DNA of 64,000 nucleotides from Aquatica leii (lineage: Eukaryota; Arthropoda; Insecta; Coleoptera; Lampyridae): contig CM069433.1 in NCBI GenBank assembly GCA_035610365.1, positions 134,620,545 through 134,684,544 on the forward strand, written 5' to 3'. The notes under the pieces were generated by a model. That model was not told the origin of the DNA, did not search any database, and was given only the letters and a program-made list of their open reading frames with translations. The translations under genes were made by a program, and so were the position numbers. How positions within the stretch are numbered: the stretch's first letter is position 1; each line of letters begins with the position of its first letter. Positions 1-10,010 of the stretch are shown here, in pieces.

Positions 1-1699
1 TACAACAGTTTATAAATTCTTCTGTAGTGTAGAAAGTATTCGCAAACAAAAAGTTTTTAACTATCTTCTTGAATTTATTAATTGGTAGGTTTCTAATTTC
101 CATAGGGAGTTGGTTGTAATATTTTTGGGCAAGGTACAGTGGCCCATCTTGCGATTTAGTCAGTCGGCAAAACGTAGTTCTTATATCCCGTTTGTTTTTT
201 TTGTATGGTAATCGTGTATGTCGATTTGTTGTAAAAATGTACCGACATTTCGTTTGGCGTAGCAAAGACACTCAAAAATAAATATACTGAGAAAAGTCAA
301 TATTTTGAGTTGTTTAAATGCATCTCTGCAATCCTCTCTGTATCCAAGGCGAGCTACAACTCGTATTGTTCTTCTTTGCATTTTAAACACAATATTACTG
401 GCCGAGGAATGACCCCAGACAACCACGTCATATAGCAACACGCTGTGAATTAATGCGTAGTACGCTTTTAACACTAAACTTTGCGAAGTGCAGTCATGGA
501 GTCTTCTCAACAAGAATATTGATTTGCTAATCTTGGTTGAGATTTTATTACAGTGAGTAGTAAAATTCAGACGCTGATCTAGGTGACATCCAAGAAAGTT
601 AATGTCAGCGACGTTATCAGATGTATTTATTCTTTTTAGCGTGAAAACTAATTTTGCTATTTTTTTTGCGTTCAAACAAAGCTTATTCAAAATGCACTGT
701 GAGTTTATGCGACTAAGTGCCTCTGAAGAATGTAGCATTGCTTCCTCAAGTTGATGGTGATGACATTGTAAAGTTGCATCGTCAGCTAAAAGAATGCAGG
801 TAACGTTCTTATCCAATACGGCAGGTAAATCATTGATGTATGTCAAAAATAATAGGGGCCCCAATATGGACCCCTGCGTTATCCCATTCAGTGCTGGAAG
901 CCTCGATGATACTTTTTCGTTAAAACGTACACGTTGAACCCTTCCAGAAAGGTAAGATTTTAGCAGCCTGATACTTGTCGCATCAAATTTATACATTGCA
1001 TTTAATTTTTTTTATTATGTTATGGGATATGCAATCAAATGCCTTTGTCAGATTGATGAACGTAGCAACAGCAAATTCGCTATCCTCAAAACATTCCAAA
1101 GAATTAATCACAAACCTAACGATTGCATCTGAAGTATTTCTGTCTTTTTGAAAGCCAAATTGTAAATTGTGGAATAATTTATTTGATTCGAAGTACAGAG
1201 TGATTTGCTTACTCATAATTTTTGCTATCACTTTAGAAAAAACGGGTAATAATGATATGGGTCTGTAGTTGTTCAAATCATTAGCGTCGCCTTTTTTATA
1301 TAAAGATACAACAATTGCTTCCTTAAGTGCATCTGGAAAGCAGCCACTAGTGATTATTTTGTTTATAATAATCGTGAGAGGTTTGATTAAAATGTTTTTT
1401 TTAATAATTTCACATTAAATCCATATACATATATCTTTAAAGTTACTATTTTTTAGTGAAGCTACTACATCACTAACTACAATCTCAGATACTGTAGAAA
1501 ACTTAAAGGGGCCCCGAACGGGAATATTAATTTTGTTTTTACACACATCTAAAGCTTTATCAGGTTCTTTTGGCATTTTATTAATTATCTCTTCCGAGAT
1601 ATTTGCAAAATGCATATTTAGATCATTACAAGTTAAACTGACATTCTTTCTTTCTAATGACTTTACGATTTTCTTGGTAGTTTTAATATCGATTATCAT
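1..1699 (-). pseudogene. Non-LTR retrotransposon reverse transcriptase (Jockey/CR1-like), 5'-truncated and broken
   Basis: Read on the minus strand in pieces. 1699-1415 encodes the linker between endonuclease and reverse transcriptase. About 1390-989 carries the first RT blocks (FKKGD-like YKKGDAND, NNYRPISLLPVFSKV, FGFQKDRNTSDA). 996-181 carries GITQGSILGPLLFLTYINDL, the LADD active-site block and the thumb region. Beyond the stop at 181-183 a shifted frame runs to position 1 and holds the typical tail (YYNQLPMEIRNLPINKFKK), so a one-base slip in an A-run near 190-200 broke the frame. Further slips lie near 1400 and 990. The motif A aspartate is replaced by asparagine (FINLTKAFD instead of a D-containing block), so the enzyme would be dead. 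The endonuclease domain is absent, as expected for 5' truncation. The exact clade is uncertain. Confidence 0.85.
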
Positions 1700-2044
1700 C
1701 TTTCTTTCGCCCCTCTGGTTTTGTAAAAATTCGCGTTCCTTTATAGAAACTTTGATTTTATAACTACACGAATCAAAAATGACACATTTGCATTTGTAGT
1801 TTTTTATCTTCTGAATTACTCTTTGAGCTGAAATAATAGGAAGGGAATATTTTTGCCAAAGAGATTTAATATCAACAATACCACGGTATCACGATACCAC
1901 AAATACAACCTCATAACATCAGAATACGTTGGAAGGACGTTGCCACAAAGTTCACTTGGTGTTCCAAATATTTCATATTGTACTCGAGTTTTAGGGAATT
2001 TTAAATTCTTAATACAACTAAAAGTAGGTTCAATATCTAATCGA

Positions 2045-2113
2045 AAACACGTCTAACGCAATCAAACACGTCTAATACAATCAAACACGTCTAGCGCAAC
2101 CAGACACGTCGCT
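2045..2113. repeat. 19-bp tandem repeat, about 3.6 copies
   Basis: The unit AAACACGTCTAACGCAATC recurs at 2045, 2064 and 2083 with one to three substitutions, followed by a partial fourth unit. It lies about 100 bp outside the left end of the pogo-like element. No function is evident. Confidence 0.8.
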
Positions 2114-2627
2114 TAAACTGATTCGGTAAGCACTAAAGTCTCCCACACGTGCTTTCCCCAGGAAAGTAAGGCGCGTAGAGACTGTAGTCGATAAGACTAT
2201 AACCTGAAGTAACGTAATAGCACCGAATACCGACCACTTAGATACCGAAAAGTCAATAACGTGTAAAAGATTGATTTTAAATCATTATAAATAAAAATTA
2301 GACATTTAACTCAGTTATTATCAATGTTTAATTCCTAGAAATGCAAAATATGTATCGATAAAACTATTTATTCACACAAAATTATCTATTTTGAAAATGC
2401 AATTCAATAATTGTCGAAAGTCCCCGTTTTCCGTCCATGTTAATGTTTTTTTCCTAATACCGTCCATTAGGGCGCCGCTATCCGACCTATTCATTTACAT
2501 TGTATTTTCGGGTCGTAATTATTGAATTGCGAGAGAAGAAACAGTACAAAAACAATTTTTATTGTCAAATAAATAGTACATTCTACATAAAATATAGAGT
2601 AAGAACTAACTTAAAAAAATTAATTTC

Positions 2628-4001
2628 TCAGTGTTTCTTCAGATCGTCAATTTCTGGAATGTTGTAAGCACCTCTTTTAGTTGCCGGTGTAGGTATTTTA
2701 ATCTTACATATAACGTCAGCAAAAACGTAATCTAGAATGTCATCTTTATTTGGCCATTTCCAGAAATTTCCACTTTCAGCCATAGTTTTCACTTTCAAAC
2801 CATCAGAACATTGCTCCAAGACTCTGCCAGGAAAATATTGGTGGTCGTATCTGACTATAACAAAATCATCTTTAGAATATTCTCTCATATTTTCTTTATT
2901 ATTATCGTAATTATTGTCTTTATTATTATTTTGATTAACATCTTTATTATTAGTTTCCGTAATATGTTTGTTCCTGTTAATGTCTGGTTTTTTGTTTACG
3001 ACTTTACTTGTTCTTTTTACTAGTTTTTCTTTCCTTATTCGAATACGTTCACGTTTTTCAGTATCTTTTTCCTCTTTTTCCTTTTTAACTCTTCGTTGAT
3101 GTTCGATAAATTCATCACTTGTTGCTACTGTAATGTAGATCTTTGATTTTTTATTTGTGCCTCCTGTTTTATCAATTTTTGTTTTTACAGTTGATTCTGG
3201 CCAATAGAAAGCATTTTTAAAAGGGGTTGGAAAAGTGTTTTTATTCTCTGCTGAACTAGTAAGCATTTCTTTGTGTGGAGTGGTTTGTTGGTCTATCCTT
3301 CCACCAGAATAGGCTGAAACTGAGGCGTTATTCTTTGATGGACTGTTATAAAGAGTTCTGCTTTCTGAAATTTGAATCTCTATATTCTCGCATATTGTAT
3401 TTGGAGTTGTTAAGCAATGAGGTAGTAGTGAAGTCATATTTTTTGGAAATGATGGGGAAAGAAAGCCGTTTTTTGGTGGACTGTTAGAACTAGTTCTGAT
3501 TTCTTTTTCTTTAATTTGATATTCACGTGTTAATCGGTTTATATTGTCTGAAAAGTTATCCCCTGTTTCTTCGCATACATTGTCCGGAACTGATGATGGT
3601 GTAGGTATTGGTGAAATAGGCTTTTCAGGACATGAAGGAACTAAAATAACTACGCCATCTGCGTCTACTGTGGCTTCTAATGTGGAATTAAACCAAAAAT
3701 GTTCGTTAAATGGGATATCACAAATAGTCTGACTGGTATCATTGCTAGGTAAGTTGTTCTCTAAAGTGGTATCATGGGTGACGTTTTGTGGATCAAGACT
3801 CTTCCAGAAGTCATACAGTGCAACATATTTTTCTTCCAATTGAGACGCTGAAGCAACAACTCTAAAGCTGTTAACAATTTCTTGATTTAAACGTATTTCC
3901 AATTCATGCAGTAACTCTGAATTAGACAATTTAGAGATTTTTGTTTTTGTTACTTGAGTCATATTATCATTAGAATCCTTCTGTTCCATAGGTTTTAGCA
4001 A
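2628..4001 (-). CDS. C-terminal extension of the pogo-like transposase (about 457 codons, no independent start evident)
   Basis: Overlaps the end of the catalytic frame by 7 bp in a different frame. Upstream of its first methionine the same frame reads FNENSIDFTKLLKP, the segment that normally follows the pogo catalytic core, so this is most likely the rest of the same protein. It is rich in Ser, Thr, Asn and Pro, with a long charged stretch (KKEKEEKDTEKRERIRIRKE) and an Asn/Asp-rich tract. It ends in a compact domain at ~370-450 (DDFVIVRYDHQYFPGRVLE, then WKWPNKDDILDYV). I recall similar Tudor/chromo-like modules at the end of insect pogo-type proteins; that is memory, not a search result. 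The length and openness of this frame suggest recent decay. Confidence 0.6.
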   Translation of the reverse strand: MLKPMEQKDSNDNMTQVTKTKISKLSNSELLHELEIRLNQEIVNSFRVVASASQLEEKYVALYDFWKSLDPQNVTHDTTLENNLPSNDTSQTICDIPFNEHFWFNSTLEATVDADGVVILVPSCPEKPISPIPTPSSVPDNVCEETGDNFSDNINRLTREYQIKEKEIRTSSNSPPKNGFLSPSFPKNMTSLLPHCLTTPNTICENIEIQISESRTLYNSPSKNNASVSAYSGGRIDQQTTPHKEMLTSSAENKNTFPTPFKNAFYWPESTVKTKIDKTGGTNKKSKIYITVATSDEFIEHQRRVKKEKEEKDTEKRERIRIRKEKLVKRTSKVVNKKPDINRNKHITETNNKDVNQNNNKDNNYDNNKENMREYSKDDFVIVRYDHQYFPGRVLEQCSDGLKVKTMAESGNFWKWPNKDDILDYVFADVICKIKIPTPATKRGAYNIPEIDDLKKH

Positions 4002-5155
4002 TTTTGTAAAATCAATACTGTTCTCGTTGAAGCATTTTTTATTGTCGATTGGGAAATCGTGGCTTTGAAAGTATTGTCTAGCAGTTTTGCAAACTCTGCC
4101 CGTTGAAGTTTTTTTCCGTTATTCTCCATACGCCACTGTCGAACATCTTTACGCCAACAGTTTTTAATGGGATAAAAAATACCAACGTCTAATGGTTGTA
4201 AACGGTGAGTAGCGTTGGGATAAAGTGCTATTAAAATAATGGCTTTTTCTTTACAAAATTCACTAATCGACAGATTTATGTGAGAGGAATGCCCATCTAA
4301 GAATAATATAACTGGCAATGGAATATTATTCATTTCTACCCAGGGAAAAAACACATTTGCGACATATTCATAGAAGGTTTCACTTGTCATCCAACCAGAT
4401 TCAGAGTGTCCAACGCCCCATTGCTTTGGCATTTGCATTATTATAGCTGACGGAACATACCTTTTGTAAGGATAGAGAACTAGAGGTGGAGGTATAGATC
4501 CATCGGCTCCTACAGTAAGCAAGACTGTTAAGCATTCTTTCTCGTCATTTGCGATTCGATTGTACACTTTTTTAGAACCTTTTCTGACCAGTACTTGCTT
4601 TTCTTGAGGAGACAAGTAAAAACCACTTTCATCGCAGTTAAAAATTCTGCTAGGATCTTCAAGAACGAGTAACAAATCATTTTTGAACATATAATCTCGA
4701 ACCTGTGAAAACCAATGTCTTATATTTTCTTCCGTAACAGCTGCTCTACAAGAAGATAAAGACTGTGGAACTCGTTTTGATATTTCTGGATGACGAGCAA
4801 GAAAACCATTGTACCATTTTTTACCAGGTATATTATTTTTAAATGGATTTTCACGTTTTAAGTTTTGAATTAATTTTGAGACAGAGTCGACAAGTTGAGA
4901 TCTTGTTACAGGAAAACCCAAGTTGCCCATTTCTATTATCCATTTTATAATTAAGTTTTCTTCTGAGTTTGTTAAGACTGTTGGACCACCAACATTGCCT
5001 GGATTTTTATACCTATCTTTCATAGTGTCTATCAAAGTACTTTTTGGTACATTGTATGTTTTGGAGGCTTGTCGAATACTTAATCCGTTAGAATTAATAT
5101 CTTCTATAGCTTTTGTTATATTTTCTGGAGGATATTTCATTCGTTTTTTATTCAT
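3995..5155 (-). CDS. pogo/Tigger-like transposase, HTH and DDE catalytic part (386 codons, frameshifted at the 3' end)
   Basis: DNA cut-and-paste transposase. The open frame extends upstream to 5323, but the methionine at 5155 (MNKKRMKYPPENITKAIED) fits the family start, because the pipsqueak-type helix-turn-helix follows at once (residues ~10-45, SIRQASKTYNVPKSTL). A CENP-B-like second DNA-binding domain follows (~60-140, KKWYNGFLARHPEISKR). The DDE_1 catalytic core carries D175 (FNCDESGF), D287 (FLDGHSSH) and D323 (RLQPLDVGIF). The last two are 35 residues apart, so this is a DD35D enzyme with all three acids present. The frame runs out at 3995 in an altered sequence just where the conserved GI(F/Y)PFN block should be. 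The following open frame continues the protein. A one-base slip in an A-run near 4034, probably with a small deletion, explains this. Confidence 0.85.
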   Translation of the reverse strand: MNKKRMKYPPENITKAIEDINSNGLSIRQASKTYNVPKSTLIDTMKDRYKNPGNVGGPTVLTNSEENLIIKWIIEMGNLGFPVTRSQLVDSVSKLIQNLKRENPFKNNIPGKKWYNGFLARHPEISKRVPQSLSSCRAAVTEENIRHWFSQVRDYMFKNDLLLVLEDPSRIFNCDESGFYLSPQEKQVLVRKGSKKVYNRIANDEKECLTVLLTVGADGSIPPPLVLYPYKRYVPSAIIMQMPKQWGVGHSESGWMTSETFYEYVANVFFPWVEMNNIPLPVILFLDGHSSHINLSISEFCKEKAIILIALYPNATHRLQPLDVGIFYPIKNCWRKDVRQWRMENNGKKLQRAEFAKLLDNTFKATISQSTIKNASTRTVLILQNC

Positions 5156-6098
5156 CTTTATGTAATTATTTAACTGAAAAGAAAAGATAACACTTTGTAA
5201 ATTATTTTTTGTTATGACGGATAAAGGAATTCTATGTACCTCTATCCGCCCACCTCGGTCGGATTTAGGTCGGAGGAGCCCTCTATCCGTCTCGTTGCTT
5301 TTATGTAGTATTTTCAATATCAAACTAACTTTTTTTAATCTATTTACGAAAAAAGACTACAGGAAAGAAGTACCCACAGAGGGTTTATACATATATAATC
5401 TTTTTTATGCTTAACTAATCACATTTAAAAAAAAGTTAGCCTTTCAAAAGTTGATTTTTAAATTAATAGTTCAACAAAATCTAATATATAACATGAATAT
5501 TCTAGAAACGGGTCATATATAGAGTAGGTCGGATATACATTTTTGAACAGAACCAAGTGTATAGTATATTCAACTTGAACTAGAACGTATAAGATTAGTA
5601 AACATTATATTTTAACATCATTAGAACTAAAGAAGTGAACTCCCGTTACCGTCCGGTAGGACGGTATTGGGAATTTGCTTAGTTTTAATATAACCTTATT
5701 CCGTCCACTTTAATTTTGACAATAAAACCCTAGTATACAATATTAATCACAAATTCAACTGTAATTTTTAATAAATTAAATGTACACTTTTATGATAAAA
5801 ACGTCAATACATACCTGTTAAATGTATGTTAAATAAATAACACAATGTCAATATTTATTGCTGTTGAGAATTTTAAACACTCTTAGAGCTAGAAAACGTA
5901 TGATGCGATAGAAACGAACTGAATTGTACAGACGTAAATGACCGTTAGTGATGCATTCTATGACAAAAGGGTAGGTGGGGATATTGGTTGTGATAAACTG
6001 TCATGAGATGTTCAAATTGGAGACAATACGAAGAAATATAATAAGTTTTCTGCAATGGACGGAATCAGGATAGCGGACGGATTTCGGTGCTATTGCGT

Positions 6099-6790
6099 TA
6101 TTAGTGTTATTTTAGTTATTAATTTATTTAATCTACGTTTGGTTTTAGGGTTTAAACGTAATTTAAAATTAGAGGTTTTTATTAAGATTTTACATCAAAG
6201 AAGGAACCTGAAGTTATCTTCACGCAGGACTGATTTTTTTTGTGTGAATTTGAACTTCAATATATACCTATTGTGCACCCAGGGATACACAAAATCGAAA
6301 AAAACCGTTAATTTGAATGTTTCAAAATTAGGGTTTTTTAATAAAACTTTCAAACATGCGTAATCCGAAACTATAATACCTTATCGCATATATTGTCAGC
6401 ATTATTTGTAAGTAAAGGACTAAATAAAACGCCAATACTGGTGGGGCAACCAAAGGGGGCAACTGACATATTGAAGCCCCTTACTGTTTATTAAAGTAAC
6501 GAGAATATTGGAAATTATGTATTTTTAATTTAATAAAATTTGCATAATTATTACTTTATTTATTTTTTAAACAGTCATCATTTACAATACAGCTCTCCAA
6601 TATTTCATTCTTGCAAAATGGTCTATTATGTGAAATGCAACCGTAATGCAGTTTGGTACGCTTCTTTCCTAAAAGTAAATGTAGTAAATTTATTATGAAT
6701 AGCAAATGAAACGATGCAACGATTCGACAAAACCTAATCTTGACCTCAAGATTCATAGAATTCCAGTGTGAAAATGAGTACTTTTTTGTT
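6099..6790. other. Intergenic, nothing recognised
   Basis: AT-rich spacer between the pogo-like element and the first Penelope-like copy. Short open frames here (about 66 codons near 6756-6556, minus) have no recognisable motif. Confidence 0.6.
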
Positions 6791-6794
6791 TACT

Positions 6795-7510
6795 AACATT
6801 AGAATGTCTTCCGGGTTTGGACCGTGTCATAGTTGCAACCGAAGCTGCCAACGTTTCGCCCACTTTCGTAAGGGGCTTCATCAGGGCGTGAGAGAAATCG
6901 CAAAACTCAAACAAGCAATCGAAATCTAACTAAGAACTTCTCAAAAGTTAGGTTATCCACTTGTAAAACAAGCCATAACCTAAACTATGAAAAGGTAAGA
7001 AAGAAAACGATAACCTGAAAAAGCAAACGAAAATCTAACAAAGAACCGCTACCAAGTTAGGTAATCAACTTGTGAACCAAGCCAGACTGTAAACTAGGTA
7101 GAAGTGACTCAAGAAGAAATAGTCTCCGTATTTAAAGGAACAGGATCGTCACGGATGATTAAGCTCGACCCTGATTGGTTACGGTTGCTAGGGGGCGTGT
7201 TTTTGATAAATGACTAATAACCGGGAACCAAAGAGGGGATAGTTCGAAACCATGATCGCGATTGAAGTTATTGGGGTGTTTGATGATTTCTATGCTTTCT
7301 CGGAATTTCCTGTTGAAAAAGAATGGAGATTTGGCAATCAACGAAACATTATCAAAATCTATCTTGTGACCTGTAGTAAAATGACGTTCAGCGACCGCAG
7401 ACTTGGAAGTATACCTTTTCCTTATACAACGATCATGTTCTGAAATGCGAGTAATGACAGAACGACCGGTTTCACCAATGTAGACTAAACCACAAGAAGA
7501 AGAATATTTT
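6795..7510 (-). mobile_element. Penelope-like element, 3' end, copy 1 (5'-truncated)
   Basis: Minus-strand element consisting of the GIY-YIG endonuclease end plus a 3' untranslated region. The 3' terminus, read as plus-strand GTCTTCCGGGTTTGGACC near 6810, is shared with copies near 21510 and 45890. The 3' region contains two imperfect direct repeats about 110 bp apart (AATCAACTTGTGAACCAAGC type). The reverse transcriptase is missing. Copies 1 and 2 are both cut just upstream of the CGLVYIGE motif. Confidence 0.8.
7159..7510 (-). pseudogene. GIY-YIG endonuclease domain of a Penelope-like retroelement (partial)
   Basis: The frame contains CGLVYIGETGRSVITRISEH, the GIY-YIG core with its conserved Gly, Tyr and Arg, followed by AVAERHFTTGHKIDFDNV and RKFRESIEIIKHPNNFNRD, both typical of the Penelope endonuclease C-terminus. 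In an intact element this domain nicks target DNA for retrotransposition and sits after the reverse transcriptase. The residues before the first Cys-Gly (MQNFDNFCRKYSS) do not match the family, so the element's left limit is near 7505. The frame stays open to its stop at 7159. The domain looks well preserved, but without RT it cannot move itself. Confidence 0.85.
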
Positions 7511-7539
7511 CTGCAAAAATTGTCGAAATTTTGCAAAAT

Positions 7540-9160
7540 TATTTTAAAACATAATTTATATCAAGAAGCTTATACTGCGTTAGCAACAGCGTACCGATTT
7601 CTTTTGACTTTACCAATTTCACAAGTGGCATGTGAGCGTTTTTTCTTGTTGTTGAAATTTATAGAAAACAGACTGTGAAATAGATTGTACAATGATAATT
7701 TAGAAGCCTTTATGTTGATGAGAACAGAAAAAGCTAATTTGATTACAATTGACAACGAAAATATTAATCATTTCGCTTAAACGTAAAAAAAAAGTTGATG
7801 TTTTAGATTATTATTTTATGATTAATTTCTTAGGTTTATTTTCTGTTGGTTTTAGTTAATTTTTGTAGTTTGTTTCTTCACACGCTCAGAAAATCATTAA
7901 AACCACCAGTAATCAACGGTCAAAGTGGGCTCGAAGAAACAGCTCCAATACTTCACTATAAGTCAACGCTTCGGGAGAGTGATCGACCAAGCCTAGAATT
8001 CCGTCTGAAAATCGGAAAATAAAACTAAAGTAAAACATAAAACGAAGCAAGCTAAACAAAAATGAATAAAAACAACTTTAGCTTCCCCGCTCATTTTTAG
8101 AATGGAGGAGGTGGAGGGTTCCCTGTGACTAAGGTTTTCAGTGGATGGAGGGTAAAAGTAAGCCTTATACCGAAAAGTGGAAAGGTCGAAAAACGCCGTT
8201 TTTCTTAGTTAAATCACTGTGTCTCCATTCGTAAACAAAATCTTTCTGCCATACACCATAACAACAACGATACCACAGCAACGACCGTTAGAGTTGTTTA
8301 CCCGAAAATGTTTAAGGTACGTACACTTATATAGTTGCTGTAAGTATGCCAATTATTTTGCCGTTCTTACGCCGATTCCAACAACCGCGCTTTTGCCAAA
8401 AGGAGGTGGTATGTAATGAAAAGATTTCGCAAACGTATTTAAAACAAATTGTTCAAAAATGATAAACATATTCGCGTAAACTTTGACCCCACGGAATGTA
8501 TGCCACCCGCAGCAACACAAACTTTTAATCTTAGTTTTCCGTTATGTCTAACTCGAAGCTGGATTAATAAACTAATACTTTAGGTGAACCGGAGCTGAAC
8601 TGACATAAGATACCAGTAAAAGGACTCCATACCCTTTTTTGGCCGTTATTACAAGACATGTTTTTACAATTTTGTGTGGTATAATTTATTTAATTCCAAC
8701 CCATAACAAACACAACAAAATTTGCGCAATTGCAACAAAACTGTATCTAACAAGTACAACCAAGTTACAACATCTAAAAAATATGCAAAGTCACATGTAG
8801 TTACAAAAAATCGTATAAATAAATATAGTAACAACATAATGTAGAGAAAATTAAGGCATGGCAATAAAAGTAATAACAATGGAAAACAAAATAAATCTGA
8901 ACAATTAAAAAAGACAACTTAAATGACACAATAGAAAATTCTAAATTTTATAATTCAAAAATGATTATACTGTAAAAAAGTTATATAAAACAAATTATTA
9001 GAAATTAAAAATAATATATCATGAACGAGACCAAAACGAACAATAGATTATAAAACATATTGAAGAACAATTCTATATGTATAAGAACAAATTATAAACA
9101 GCTTTAAAAAAAAACAACAAAGATAACGAACAAAAAATATTCAGCAAAATCCATCACACA
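7540..9160. other. AT-rich intergenic, nothing recognised
   Basis: Only short, low-complexity open frames on both strands, with no motif that I recognise. The segment near 7930-8420 is less AT-rich and could be an unidentified non-coding repeat. Confidence 0.5.
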
Positions 9161-9167
9161 CACAAAT

Positions 9168-9705
9168 TGCAAAGAAAACGTTGTTGCCGATGCACTGTTC
9201 CGTCTCAACAGCATTAAAACGCTTCTAATTGATTTTTCCAACCTCGCTGAAGCAGAAATGCACGACAAAGATCTGGACGCATCTAGGTACCGATATAGCC
9301 GTCTACTGCAATTTTTCTATTTCAACCGTTCCTATTGGAACAATCCAATTTCCAACCACCCGTTTCGAACATGTCTACTTAGACATTGTAGGAGCATTTC
9401 CCATTTCCAAAGACAGACGCTACTGTCTTACATGTTTGTAAAAACGTGACGTTACAAAACCACATTTCGATCAACCCTACGACGGCTTGATCTTTGTCGA
9501 CCAACGACGACCGAAAATCTTTGTTATCAATGTTCAAGGCCGAAAAATAATCTCCATCGATCACCTAAAACCTGCATACGCCGCAGACGATGTAGGACAT
9601 ATCTCGCACGATTCGCCACCAGCCAAACCATGCAGTGCAACTACAAAATCATACACAATTACTCCATTAAGACTACGACTCCAATTCCCAGAACGCTTAA
9701 GTTAA
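9168..9705 (+). pseudogene. Ty3/gypsy pol relic with most of integrase deleted
   Basis: From 9168 one frame reads CKENVVADALFRLNS, the end of RNase H that normally reads NVVADALSR. In a second frame from 9229, TTRFEHVYLDIVGAFPISKD marks the start of the integrase core (first catalytic Asp). After a stop at 9439-9441 the same frame continues with RRPKIFVINVQGRKIISIDH and LKPAYA, the gypsy GPY/F-type tail, then LRLQFPERL, the usual RSGRxVRFPxRL end. The integrase core between these points, including the second Asp and the Glu, has been deleted. The frame change near 9200 is a separate lesion. Confidence 0.7.
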
Positions 9706-9784
9706 CGACAGCTAGCAACGAAATCTTTGTGATGTTTACATCAAGGGGAATTCGCATCACGATCTATCACTGGGAAAGGAGTGC

Positions 9785-10010
9785 TGTGGCGACCGTTCGT
9801 ATTTAATAACAATATGTAATTAAACACTATAATGCAGAAATCACATTCCAATTGCATTCTGCTGACGTACATTTGGCACAATTATATCACACTACATAGC
9901 AACTATACCATAGCGTAAATTATTTATAGGATAGTACGTAGCTTTTACGAATATAATGCGATCTTATATTCAATACAATAAATAATTCTTTATCAACGAA
10001 CTCAGTACGC
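9785..10010 (+). repeat. Possible 3' LTR of the gypsy relic
   Basis: A TGTGGCGACCG start directly follows a purine-rich stretch (CTGGGAAAGGAG) after the end of pol, as in gypsy 3' LTRs. The start is plausible. The end is not visible, and no second LTR was found in the window. Confidence 0.35.

Larger units (their letters stand above)
2212..6098 (-). mobile_element. pogo-like (Tc1/mariner superfamily) DNA transposon with TIRs and TA target duplication
   Basis: The left end reads ACGTAATAGCACCGAA and the right end is its reverse complement with one mismatch (ACGCAATAGCACCGAA read inwards). Each is directly flanked by TA (2210-2211 and 6099-6100), the target duplication of the Tc1/mariner superfamily. 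The element is 3.9 kb and encodes a pogo-type transposase on the minus strand (5155-2628, in two frames). The regions outside the gene (2240-2620 and 5160-6080) contain repeated CCGTCC-type motifs, for example near 2436, 2460, 5650 and 5700 and, inverted, near 6056 and 6077. These could be subterminal transposase sites. The ends do not begin with the CAGT of classic pogo, so the subfamily is unclear. Confidence 0.72.

Noticed and set aside
8219-8416. 65-codon plus-strand open frame
   Set aside because: No motif, no plausible context, and a length expected by chance.
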